A program made the translations under genes and the position numbers. From positions 764,384 to 783,423 of the forward strand of contig NW_004754921.1 of NCBI RefSeq assembly GCF_000188695.1: a stretch of DNA of 19,040 bases, read 5' to 3'. The notes under the pieces are model-generated. The model made no database searches. It was given only the letters and a program-made list of their open reading frames with translations, and had not been told where the DNA came from. Positions 1 through 10,756 of this stretch are shown here, piece by piece. Numbering within the stretch: position 1 is the stretch's first letter; each line of letters begins with the position of its first letter. The DNA is from Salpingoeca rosetta. Lineage: Eukaryota; Opisthokonta; Choanoflagellata; Craspedida; Salpingoecidae.

Positions 1-67
<67 letters not shown>
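1..67. repeat. (GT)n microsatellite in SDA1 intron
   Basis: An uninterrupted GT dinucleotide run reaches the window edge, so its full length is unknown. It lies in the intron before the first visible SDA1 exon (257), on the sense strand as GT. Bases 68-256 hold no supportable exon, only a C-rich stretch that ends in an acceptor at 255-256. Confidence 0.95.
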
Positions 68-68
<1 letters not shown>

Positions 69-256
69 ACGCATGTGATTGTGTTTTCCGCTATCACTGC
101 GCCCACGCCCTTTGTCGCATGTACCGCGCTTTTCCGTGATTGAATTGGGGTTCTGATACTCATGCAGGCGCTTCTCTACCTTTGACTCTTTTCCGTGTAC
201 CCTCGTGTCTTGCCACCCCACCCCACCCCCCGCCCTCGCATATACCACAACAACAG

Positions 257-1976
257 GCACTGGAGTATGGCCAGGTCGCTGTTGCAGACACCGTGCCGGG
301 CACAGAGGTGTGTAATGCCTCCCTCCCTGGCCCACAACTCTGACACACCTGTGTTGCGATTTGTTTCCCCGCCCCGCCCCCCTTCTTTGCTCTTGGTTTG
401 ATGGCTGCTCAGCACGTGCCACTTGTCAAACTCCTCTTTGTCACACCATCTCTTTGCTGACATGCTCTGCCTTTGGTTTTGTATTGTGGTTGTTTTGTTT
501 CTCCGCAGCTGCTGGCGCTGCTGGAGCAAGAGAAGCGCAAGGAGAAGGCCGCGGAAGCAAAGGCCAACGAAGGCTGGGTCACGGACAGCGATGGTGATGG
601 CAATGATGACGACGACGACGATGATGATGAAGATGAGGACGATGATGACAGCGAAGAAGACGAGTGAGTGGACTCGTACATGCCTCTGTGTGCTTGTTTC
701 TCAATGTCAACACCCGTGCGCTTTATGTCGTGGGTGCAGCGCTTCAAACTTGGCTCTATTGAACCTTGGGGCTGTGTGTCCCTCCCACTCACTCACACTC
801 TCTGCGCTGTTGTTTATGTCCCCCCCCCCCCGTTTTCACCGTAACAGTTGGGAGGCCTTGGAGGATCATCCCAAGGAGTCCAAGGTCGTTCGAGGTGAGC
901 GCGTGTTTGCTCGTTCGCGTGTGTTTGTGCTTTGTTCCGTGTGTAGTCGTGTATCTGCGTGTATCCACGTCCCTATGTCTTTTGACGATGGCTCCTCACT
1001 TGCTCACTCACCTCCACACTTGCTAACTCACCTCCCCACTTGCTCCCTTGCCCTTTCACCTCCCCACCTCCCCACCTCCTCACTCACCGCTTTCCCCCTC
1101 TCTCCCCTCTGCAACTGTTAGGCCTTCGCATGAAGGGCCCGCGCGCGAAGAAGCTGCGCGACGAGCTGAAGGACAAGCCCGAGCTGTTGGAGGAGCACGA
1201 GATGGCTGTGCAGCGGCGCCTGGCGGACCAGGACGACGAACAGGAGGACCCCATGGAGGCGCTCAAGAAGCGGGCCGAGCGCGCAAAGCAGCTCTCCTCC
1301 ACGCGCATCCTCACCCAGGAGGATTTCCGCCGCATCCGCAAACTCAAGGAGGAGCAGGTGTGTGTGCGTGTGTGTGTATCTTGTGTGTGTCTTGTGTGTG
1401 TATGTGTGTGTCTTGTGTGTCTGTGTGTGTGTGTGTGCGTGCGTTGTGCGTGTGTCTGTCTGTCTGTCTGTGTATGCACGTTTGGAGCGCGCCTATTTGT
1501 GGACACGCCCCTACTTGTGTGCATGCGTGCGTTCACACTTCACTGAATGTGGCCACCGCTTGTCGTCGATCATCTAACAAAGCACTCACCCTCATCCTCA
1601 TCTTCCCTCCCTCGTCGCCCCTTCCTATGCACGCCGGCAGCTCATGTCTGGGAAGCGCTCGAGCTTGGAGGCGCATGAGACGCTGGATGTGGACGACATC
1701 CTGCCGGACATGAAGAAGCCGCGGCAGGACAAGGCCGCGCGCCTGGAGCTGGTGTACCAGGGCCGCGAGGGCCGTGGCAAGTTTGGCACCCCAAAGGGCC
1801 GCCTCAACGAGCACGCCAGCACGACTAACCGGGAGAAGCGCAAGGCAAAGAACACCATGATGCTCAAGGCCTCGCGCTCCTTCCGCTCCAAGAAGAAGCT
1901 GGCCATGCACGTCAAGCAAATGCTCTCCCACAACAACAAGAAGTCCTTTGGCAAGAAGAAGAACATCAGCACCTAA
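257..1976 (+). CDS. SDA1: SDA1-like ribosome biogenesis protein, C-terminal part (partial gene)
   Basis: SDA1 (animal SDAD1) acts in the nucleus in maturation and export of the 60S ribosomal subunit. Five exons join in phase: 257-307, 509-663, 848-894, 1122-1357 and 1641-1976 (TAA at 1974). All introns are GT-AG. Joined, they give 274 residues. The order of landmarks matches the SDA1 C-terminus: a DTVPGTE segment, a long Asp/Glu tract (about 605-663), the STRILTQEDFRRIRKLK segment (about 1297-1345), a DILPDMKKPRQDK segment, and a basic tail with TTNREKRKAKNTMM followed by a Lys-rich end. The N-terminal HEAT-like part lies upstream of the window; bases 1-256 read as intron. No neighbour shares its function. 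The family call is recalled similarity and the exon edges are inferred from phase and splice sites. Confidence in the family is high. Confidence 0.9.
1358..1470. repeat. GT-rich microsatellite starting at the SDA1 splice donor
   Basis: The intron after the exon ending at 1357 starts directly as a degenerate GT repeat, with TCTTGTGTGT and TGTC variants. The donor GT is therefore the first unit of the repeat. The intron ends at the acceptor CAG at 1638-1640, preceded by a C/T-rich tract rather than a CA repeat. Confidence 0.85.
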
Positions 1977-4900
1977 TCTATGCATGCAGCATGTGTTCTG
2001 TGTATGTTCTGTGTTTGTTCTGCGACGTGTGCGTGTGTTCTGCGACGTGTGCGTGTGTTCTGCGATGTGTGTAGGTGTGCGTGCGTGTGTGTGGGGGGGA
2101 GGTGTCTGCGATTTTGTGTGCGCGCAAGTGCAAGTAGCGCAAGTCAAATCAAACCGTGCTGCGCTGCACGCCTGCTTTGCGTTTCTGTTCGTTCTGTTTT
2201 CGTCTGTCGCGTCGCAGTGGTAAACGACACCATGAAGTCCGTGGTATCGAATTATCATGGAAGATTTGGCAGTATTATCTTTGCTGGGTCAGGCTTGCAC
2301 GTGCTGTCCGCCGTTCGTCCGGTTGCCCCGCAAACTCCATGCGGTGCACTTTCAATGTTTAGATTCACTTCCAGTGCACTTCCTAAAGTGGGCCAAAGTT
2401 GCCGGTGGCGTTGTGCGTCAGCACTGATCGGTGTATTTGCTTGATTTTTCGTCACACCCAAAATCCATCCATTTCCCCAAATACGACAATCTGTTGAAAG
2501 CATTGACCTAATTTCGCACTTGGGACAATCTGTCCACTGCTCGCCACCTGGACCTACCAAACGCCGTGACGACGGATTTTGATTTTGCATGTCGTGCGCC
2601 CGCACCATGTTGCTGCTCTTCTGCTTCTTTCTTCCTTCCGTCCCCCTCTGCTTTCGTCTCCTTGCTTGTCGTTGGTTGGCCGTTCTTTCTTGCCTCACGT
2701 GTCCGCTCGTCGAGAAGTAATTGCTTCTGCGCAACAGCAAAGGAAAACGCACGAACAAACCAACGAACAGACAAACAAAGAAAATTGCTGTTGGGGGGAT
2801 GGAAGTGCGTGCGCATCTGCGACTGGCTTGCTGCTCCCCACTTCCAATCGGACACGCACACAACACAAGCACACCCCCGCACACAATTGCTTCCTGCCTC
2901 TCTTTCCCACACACCCTCCCACACACACACACCCTCCCACACACACACACACACACACACACAACACACACACACGAGTGGAGCAGCATTGCACCAGTTC
3001 GCTTACCACTTTCCACATTCCATCCCCTCGAACCACATCACCCAGATCACCCACAAAGCAAGCACGTCCCCCCGCACTCTTCCCCTCACTCGCACGCCCC
3101 ACTGCCGTGCTCCTCATCGATGCATCGCGCTCGATCGCGCCACGCTGCAGCCCTCCTCTCAGAAGCCGCGCGCTTGCTCTTTTTCCCCGGCTGGTTTGCA
3201 CGTGAGAGCAAACCAAAACCCGACCAGGTATGATGGTGCCACTTCCCCCCTCTCCCACTTTCCCCCCGCTTACACACACACACACAAACACAAACGCAAA
3301 CACACTTTCGCGCAGTGTGGGCGACTTACAGCGCCACTTCTCAGACGTGTTTGCTTTGGCTTGTTGCGATTTTTGTCACTGTGATTCCCTTGGCATCCAT
3401 GCCGACTGCGTGAGGGTGTTCGCAACTGCGTCGACTTGTATTCCTTCGATCTCCTTCTATTGTTTGTTGTTGTTTGTTGTTTGCTGTTTGTTGTTGTTTC
3501 CCCCTTAACTGCTCTTCCTTCCCCCACCCGAGTCAGTCAAGTCAAACGCTGCCGCACCCAAACCACCACACCCGCTGTCTTGCTCGTGTATGCGTGTTTG
3601 TATGTGTGTGTGTGTGTGTTTTTCGCGAGTCCTCTTCGCTTCGCTAACACACACGCACACACACGTTGCTTGCTGGTGCTTGACTTTGTTTCTGCATGTT
3701 GTGTGCGTGCATGCCCACCTGCCCGCCTCGCGCACGCCGTTTTCCCGCCTTTTCCCTCCAATACAGGTTGCCCGCTCCTGCGTTGCCGTCTTTTTGGTTG
3801 GGACCGTTACAGTTTTGGTGAGTAGTCCACCCACACCCCTGGGTCCTTTCCCGCTGTCAACACGCTCATACCACCAAACAACATTCCACCGTGCCCAGAG
3901 GCAGCCGCAACCAAAAAAAAATAAAGGTACTGTGCTGTTTTGCTCTGTACCCCACGCATCATCACTCTGACACACCCCTCTTCCCACCGCCATCGTAACA
4001 CTGCGTAATCACTTCGGCACAGTCCTACAGCCCATGTCACTCTGACACACCCATACACCTTGCTTGCTTATGCATCCCAGCCAGTGTCTGACATGACTTT
4101 GGTGAAACTGACTCACACATAATCTGCTCGGTCGATACGAGCGTTCGCTTCGCACAGTCATTTTGTGCGTTTGGCTCTCTCCCTATCATCTTTTCTGTCA
4201 CCACCCCCTCTCCACACACACCGTTGCACTGTCGCACACCCCTCCACCAACCACCCAGCCAATAGCCTGCGAGCCAAACAGCGTGCGTCACTCACAACCA
4301 CACCGTTACGCCTTCTTCCTCTTCTTGTTCGTGTCACCCGTCTTGCTCTGTCGCTGCTGGTTTTTTTATTGTGTGTGTGTGTCCTTCTTTGTGCAACCCT
4401 CCCCATCACCCCTTTCTATCATACTCCAGCAGATCCCATCGGAGTCATCGGCGGCCATTCACACCTGTGCCACCACGACTTCGCATACGTACATCTGCGG
4501 ACATTCCACGATCCAACATCCCCCCCCGTGTTGTCCCTCTCGGGCCCATTCTCATTCCTATCTGCAAGCAAGCCAGAACCAACAGACCCAGCCGACAGCA
4601 AAGAACACGGCCATTCTTGCACCAACGCCCCCACAGCCAAGCTCAAGCCTTCCCCACCACACGCACACGCACCGGCTGCATAGGTACGGCTGACCTGGTC
4701 GTTGTCGCCCACAATATTTGACACACACGCGCGCACACGCACAGAATTACGTTGGCATACACGCACACACACACATGCACATATGTATGTACACACTTGA
4801 CAATACACACAAACACACGACACAAGTTTTACGTTGCGGACAGCAGCCTTCGGTTGACCACTCGTGTCTGCTTGCTTTGGCATATTTGATTTGTAGGGCG

Positions 4901-5029
4901 TGAAACAAGCGGCACGTCTGTGCCCGCAGCTTTCGACCATCCCCCTTCTCCCAACCCCTCCTTCCCGCCTCCCCTTCAACCATACTCGCCTCGTCGAGAA
5001 TCCCCGGCAGCTGCTGCAACACAGGCTGC
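1977..5029. other. Non-coding interval between SDA1 and the Gln/His-rich gene
   Basis: No supportable coding gene is seen in about 3 kb. It should hold the SDA1 3' UTR (GT-rich at about 1995-2100) and the promoter and 5' leader of the gene starting at 5030. Plausible splice sites suggest an intron-containing leader: donor after 3227 (CCAG|GTATGA), acceptor before 3767 (ATACAG), donor after 3821 (TTTTG|GTGAGT), acceptor before 4433 (CCAGCAG), donor after 4683 (TAG|GTACGG) and acceptor before 4897 (TTGTAG). These would be non-coding leader exons, since an in-frame TGA at 4901 precedes the ATG. A short CA repeat lies at about 2939-2974. Leader exons are inference only. Confidence 0.45.
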
Positions 5030-6421
5030 ATGAGTGGGGACGAGGACCCGCTGCCCAAGCCTCCACCACAGCAGCAGCCACCTCAACAACAACACCCAGA
5101 AGACCTTTCACCGGAAGAGCTGCACCCACAACAGCAAGATCAGTGTCATCAGCACGACGTCGACCAGCACAATCCGGCCGTCTCTGCCGAGGAGCCACCC
5201 ATCCAGTCGCAAGACGACCATCCCAAGCCACGTCAGTACCAACAACACCAACAGCAACACCAACAACAGCCACAGCCGCACCTGCAGCAGCAGCAGTCAA
5301 TGTCACCGGCGTCACAGCAGAGTTTTTCGCACAACAGCATTTCCCCACCACAAGCACAGGATTTTGCAACCGGACCTCTGGTCCACGACATGGCGCCAAA
5401 TTCCATCAACCCAGGCCAGCGGCGAGGAAGCCGGGTCCACGGGTTTGACGACGCAGCCAATGGCTCAAAACGCCAACAGCGGCAACGCCGACAACATCAC
5501 CAACAACACCAACACCACCAACAACCACAGCAGCGCCATGCACACGTGCTGCAACCAGTAGCAGCACAACCGTCATCATCATCGCAGTCTAATCAGCAAA
5601 CCCACCTGCAACCACAGTCTAATCAGCAGCCACCCTCCCATCACGGGCATCAGGATCCCATGCAGCAGCAAGCAGACGCAGCAGCCGTGTTTGCGGTATT
5701 GCAGACCGTCAGCGCGGCCACCTCAACAACAACAGCATCAGCAAGTGCTGCGGGACCGTCGCCTACGCCGCCACTGCAAATGCAGCAGCCGGACGAGCTT
5801 AGGTCGCACACGTTCCCCGTAAACACACGGGCATCTGCAGACACTCACGGCGGGTTCCCGCCAACACTTCCCTCGGGCCGCCACGCGGTGCAGCACCTTC
5901 TGGCCCCTCAACCTGTTCGGCAGCCCCGGCAAGCACCTCGACATGGAGCACAGCATGGAGCACAGCAAGGGCCTCAGCATGGAGCACAGCAAGGGCCTCA
6001 GCATGGAGCACAGCAAGGGCCTCAGCATGGAGCACAGCAAGGGCCTCAGCATGGAGCACAGCAAGGGCCTCAGCATGGAGCACAGCAAGGGCCTCAGCAT
6101 GGAGCACAGCAAGGGCCTCAGCATGGAGCACAGCAAGGGCCTCAGCATGGAGCACAGCAAGGGCCTCAACAGCCGCGTCGCCTCCAGCAGCCACATCACC
6201 AGCCACAATTACCACAGTTGCCACTGGTGCCACAGCGAGGCCTGCAGCAGCCAATGCAGCTGCCTCCACCACAACAACCGGCAGGCATGATGCCGCCAGT
6301 GCAACACCCCATACGTGCACACGCCCTTGACGGCGCACGAGCCGAGCTCCTGCGTGCCACCCTCGCCGCCTGTCCTCTAATTCAACTTTTGTCCGTCTGT
6401 CTCACCAGGCAGCACCGCGTC

Positions 6422-6476
<55 letters not shown>

Positions 6477-7168
6477 CTGCTGCGAGCCGTCGCTCGAGTG
6501 AAGCCGAGTCTCAACAAACACGGGAAGAAAGGATGCACAACCACAGGCACTTTGTGGCAGGTGGATGCAACATCCTGCGCCACGTCGGGCGGCTGCTCGG
6601 GCAAGAGCACGGGGGCTGTGTTGCCTTGTTGCAGCAGTTTCGCCTCCTGCACCCACCAGCCGCGAACAGGGGCGGCAACTTCTCCAGCTCAAGCCAGCGA
6701 GCCATCACCATGGGCGCGCAGCCTTCACACTTGGAATCGCATGCACGGCAACGACAGCGTCTGCACCACCAGTTCGCCCCACACCACCACCAGCATCAGC
6801 ATCAGCAGCATCAGCAGCATCAGCAACAGCAACCACCGCAATGGCAACGTCAGCAAGCGCGGCGGCGGCGGCATGCAGATGATGATGACGACGATGGCGA
6901 TGATGATGATTCGCGTTACGGCGGTGGCAGCGGTACGAGCAGCCACGACTGCCACAGCCACGGCGGCTGTGGGCAGCCCAGCAAGAAGCGGCCAAAACGA
7001 CGCACACAACGCATCAAGGACCCAGACTTTCGCCTTGCGGAGATCGTACAGCAGCAGTACCGACTGGAGCAGGAACGGGATCGGCAGCGGGAAGCGTGGT
7101 TGCGGGCCATGACCGTTCTCCTCCTCCGCTGGCTCTCCAGAATGTTGTTCATCAACCCTAATCCTTGA
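5030..7168 (+). CDS. Gln/His-rich low-complexity protein with nine-copy octapeptide repeat
   Basis: An open frame of 712 residues in one exon; I do not recognise a family. The start is the first in-frame ATG after an in-frame TGA at 4901. In order it shows: an acidic/proline start (MSGDEDPLPKPPPQQQ), long Gln/His/Pro/Ser-rich sequence, nine exact HGAQQGPQ units (5954-6169) after a half unit, an 18-residue Gln run (6422-6475), a His/Gln tract (about 6780-6835), an acidic run of mostly Asp (about 6876-6912), a basic cluster KKRPKRRTQRIK near residue 650 that looks like a nuclear localisation signal, and a charged helix-prone C-terminus ending in INPNP. This composition is common in transcriptional co-regulators, so a nuclear role is plausible but unproven. 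An acceptor-like site at 6407-6408 was tested and no frame-preserving donor was found. It is convergent with the ERdj5-like gene. Confidence 0.7.
5942..6169 (+). repeat. 24-bp coding minisatellite, nine copies plus a half unit
   Basis: A half unit (HGAQ) is followed by nine 24-bp units, each encoding HGAQQGPQ. Copies are identical in DNA apart from the final codon of the last unit (CAA instead of CAG). Such identity means recent expansion or homogenisation. The array length is a multiple of three, so gains and losses keep the frame. Confidence 0.95.
6422..6475 (+). repeat. Polyglutamine-coding CAG/CAA tract (18 codons)
   Basis: Eighteen consecutive Gln codons mixing CAG and CAA. The mixture makes it less prone to slippage than pure CAG. 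It is part of the 712-residue Gln/His-rich protein. Confidence 0.95.
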
Positions 7169-7196
7169 GCTGCCATCACACACACACGCACGCACG

Positions 7197-7242
<46 letters not shown>

Positions 7243-7984
7243 AGGTGCAAATGATTCGATGATTTCTTGATTTGGTCGTCAACAATAGCCGTGCCTGTTC
7301 GTTTTTCTTTGTTGAGCGTGATTGAGACCATGTCATAAGTGACTGTACACTTTTCCAACGGATGAGCCTTCCTTCAAGTTTCAGATTTGTTGCCAGACAT
7401 CCGCGTGTTCGCCGTTATTTCTCGACGGGGCTGGTGCGCCACTGCCTATTGCATGCACTTTGCTCCCCATCCCGTGACATCTTCAGCGTGTTGCACGTTT
7501 GTTGACGCGCTTGTTGCTTGTTTGTTGATCCACTAGTGCATGGTTCGTTGGGTTTTAATCGATTTGTGCAAACGCTTGCTTGCTTGCCCCTTTGTGAATG
7601 CTTTTGAATGTACGCTACATTGCCACTGTGATCATCATGTTGTCCATTTACTCGCGAGTTAGTACCCTGTCACCTGCACGCTTACTTCACATTCCAATAC
7701 ACCTCTTCTCACAACCCCAGCATGGGCAAAACGAGAGCAAAGCCAACGCTCGCAGAGCGTCACGCTCGTGGCATCACAGTTGGTGGTCACAGAACCACAC
7801 ACCACGTCAGTAAAGGCAGGTGTCACATCACCAGAACGAGAGTTAGAATAACGAGCAAACAACAGCGCTATGACACATTGTGACAAACTGTGACTCGACG
7901 TGACCCCTGACAAGAGGTGTGATCTGGTATGGGGTCTACCTTTATCCACATGTTCAAAGGCAGTACGGCGCTGATGCCTGTCAA
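7169..7984. other. Convergent intergenic region between Gln/His-rich gene and ERdj5-like gene
   Basis: This interval holds the 3' ends of two genes facing each other. It starts with a CA/CGCA microsatellite at about 7177-7239, nine bases after the upstream stop codon. The rest shows no supportable gene. A run of TGAC motifs spaced ten bases apart lies at 7871-7911. No canonical AATAAA signal was seen on the strand needed for either gene. Confidence 0.6.
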
Positions 7985-8174
7985 TCACAGCTCATCATGG
8001 GCATTGTGCCCATCACTCGCTACCGCTGGTGGCGGTGCAGCCTCTTGTGCGGCTTCAATAACAATACGCATAAGCGCCTCTGGATCCTGCTCCTCAATCT
8101 GCACGCATGTTCGCATGTATGCGTGGGTGTGTGCATGAGATTTGTGTTTGTGTGTTGTGCGTGTTTGTATGTGC

Positions 8175-8241
<67 letters not shown>

Positions 8242-8679
8242 TGTGCAACGAGCACCACCCTCGCCTTCATGACCCCCACGTTCGCATCCTCGCTTACCAT
8301 GATGTTGCCTTGACCAGGGATAAAGAGAATGGAGATTGGATAGTGGGGGAGCCTCAGCTGTCACACAGGCACACATGGCACCAGTCGAGAACAAAGCAAA
8401 TATGCAAGACACATTGGTGTGAGAGCGAGCAAAGTGTGGCGAGGTTGTTATGAACACGCACAAGTGTCCCGTGTTCCACACCAAGCTTGTCGTCAAACAA
8501 CATGCCTGTCTTAGTTGGGTTACCTGGTTGCATTTGAAGCGGTAACGCTGGCAGTCTATGCTCCCAAACTCAATGGTCCACTGATGACAACCGAGGCCGA
8601 GTGAGTGCGCAAGCGTGAGTTGCTGAGGTTGAGATTAGGAAGGCACGGAGAGGAAACCAGGGATTCACAAACAGGTGGG

Positions 8680-8735
<56 letters not shown>

Positions 8736-8756
8736 CACACGCACACACACGCACGC

Positions 8757-8833
<77 letters not shown>

Positions 8834-9082
8834 CACCGGAGCCAGGTCAGGGGAGTCTGCGAGCAAGAGGGCCACGTGGTTGAAGATTGGCTTAAACTCC
8901 AGACAAGGGCGGCACCAGGGAGCGCCAAAGGTCACGAGCAACAGCGCATCGCTCGACGCAGCCGCATCATCAAGCTGAAGTCCACTCATCGTCTTCACCT
9001 GCAGCAAAGCGAGCACAACAAAACACAAACATGGCGTGTGTGCGCTATGGTGCATGAGCGGTACAACGAAGTGCAACTCCAG

Positions 9083-9160
<78 letters not shown>

Positions 9161-9369
9161 GAGGTGGTCCAAACACTCGAGGTGCGTGTGCAGGCCTTGA
9201 GCCGATGAATGATACAGAAGCAAGTTATGGCGCCACCACCTTGTTTGGGAGGTGTTCGCGGACGGCTGCTGTGATCCAGTCTGCAGCGTGGTGCCCACGG
9301 TAAGGCAGAACACGTCGAGGAAGGCGCCCAGGCAGATACACGCGCACCGTTGGATACGCACTGTTGTTC

Positions 9370-9416
<47 letters not shown>

Positions 9417-10222
9417 TTGGGGGGTTGCAGCAGGGAATGTGCGCAATGCAATGCAAGGTGAGGAGGGCACAGGCTGCAAGTCAAGAAATGTACCAAATAA
9501 AAATAAAGCAAACACAAACAAATACACACAAGCACACAGACTACCAAAATACAACGTCACACACATGTGCACTCACTCATACACACACAGACACAGAAAG
9601 ACACACAGACAGACACATACACACACACACACACAAACGCACCGAACGTGCTGCTGCCTACACAGGTCCTTCTCGCGCGTGCAGTCCACGGTTGCCAGCC
9701 GCGCCACCCCGCGCAGGTTGTGTGCAGCGCGGGCAAACTCTGGAGCAAGCCGCTGGCAGTGGCCGCACCACGGCGCAAAGAAGTCCACCACCCACAGGTG
9801 CTCGTCGCTCTGCTTGATGTCTGTCTGGAACGTGTGTGCGTCCAGCTCAATCACAGCCGGGTGCAGGGTGGCCTGCACAAAGTCGCGCAGGGCACCTGCA
9901 GACATGAAGTTGCCGTGGAAGGGTGTGGGCGTGCCCGTGCCGTGGAGATATGCGATTGGGGATGGGTACGAGTGGATGGTGAACCGCCTGCACAGGTCCG
10001 CGTACGCATGGCAGTCGACGCTGCCAAACACAACGCCCGGTTCTTTCGCCGTAGCCACAGACGCCTCGCGCCACGCAGGCAGCATCTGCTGGCACGGCCC
10101 GCACCACTGCATGGATGGAGGTGTGAATATGGAAAGGTGGGTGATTGTTGTGGATTGACAGGTGAGTAGGGGCAACCTTTTCTGAACGCTTGCACACACA
10201 GCCGACACGGACAGACACGGGC

Positions 10223-10263
<41 letters not shown>

Positions 10264-10692
10264 CACACACACACAGACAGACACACACACACACACACAA
10301 CAGCATGCTCACAGGGGCGAAAAAGTCGATAAAGACGAGGGTGAACTGCTGGTCAAAGAGGAGATCCGGGAAGAGGTGCGGGGTGAACGTCTGCACGCGC
10401 GAGTGCTTGGCGGTGCTGATCCAGCGCTCGACAATAGAGGGGTGCAGGTCGCCGTGGAACACCTCATAGTCGGTGGCAGCCTCGCTTCGGCGCAGCAGCA
10501 GCACAGGGTACTGGCAGTGGCCGTGACAGTGACGGTGAATGTGAACAGGGATGGATGGATGGATCGAGAGAGACAGGCGTGTGAGGGGATGAAGCATGCA
10601 CCTTTACACAAGTGCAGATGCACAAATACAATGCACACAACACAGCACAACAGTACTGTTACGCACGGAAAGAACGTACCCTCAACGCACGC

Positions 10693-10756
<64 letters not shown>

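Noticed and set aside
2255..3016. 253-residue minus-strand frame with some normal-looking sequence
   Set aside because: It starts in a CA/GT array, shows no recognisable domain and lies where the leader of the plus-strand gene is expected.
5738..6338. Minus-strand frames with repeated LLCSMLRP or ALAVLHAE units
   Set aside because: Shadow of the 24-bp coding minisatellite, which is open in all six frames. The plus-strand frame alone stays open across 2.1 kb with a sensible start.
6299..6408. Possible intron in the Gln/His-rich gene, ending at CTGTCTCACCAG
   Set aside because: The acceptor looks good, but each nearby GT tested (6299, 6315, 6354, 6372) gives a length that is not a multiple of three and would leave the polyglutamine frame.
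7659..7988. 109-residue minus-strand frame after the HDEL stop
   Set aside because: It overlaps the stop of the ERdj5-like gene in another frame. No domain and no splice link, so it is taken as 3' UTR.
8678..8737. CRISPR-like regular repeat
   Set aside because: Four-base units with no spacers in a spliced eukaryotic gene: a simple microsatellite.
8556..9547. 325-residue minus-strand frame rich in CVCV and HTHT
   Set aside because: It runs through GT/CA arrays. The only real coding parts are the short ERdj5-like exons inside it, which are read with splicing.
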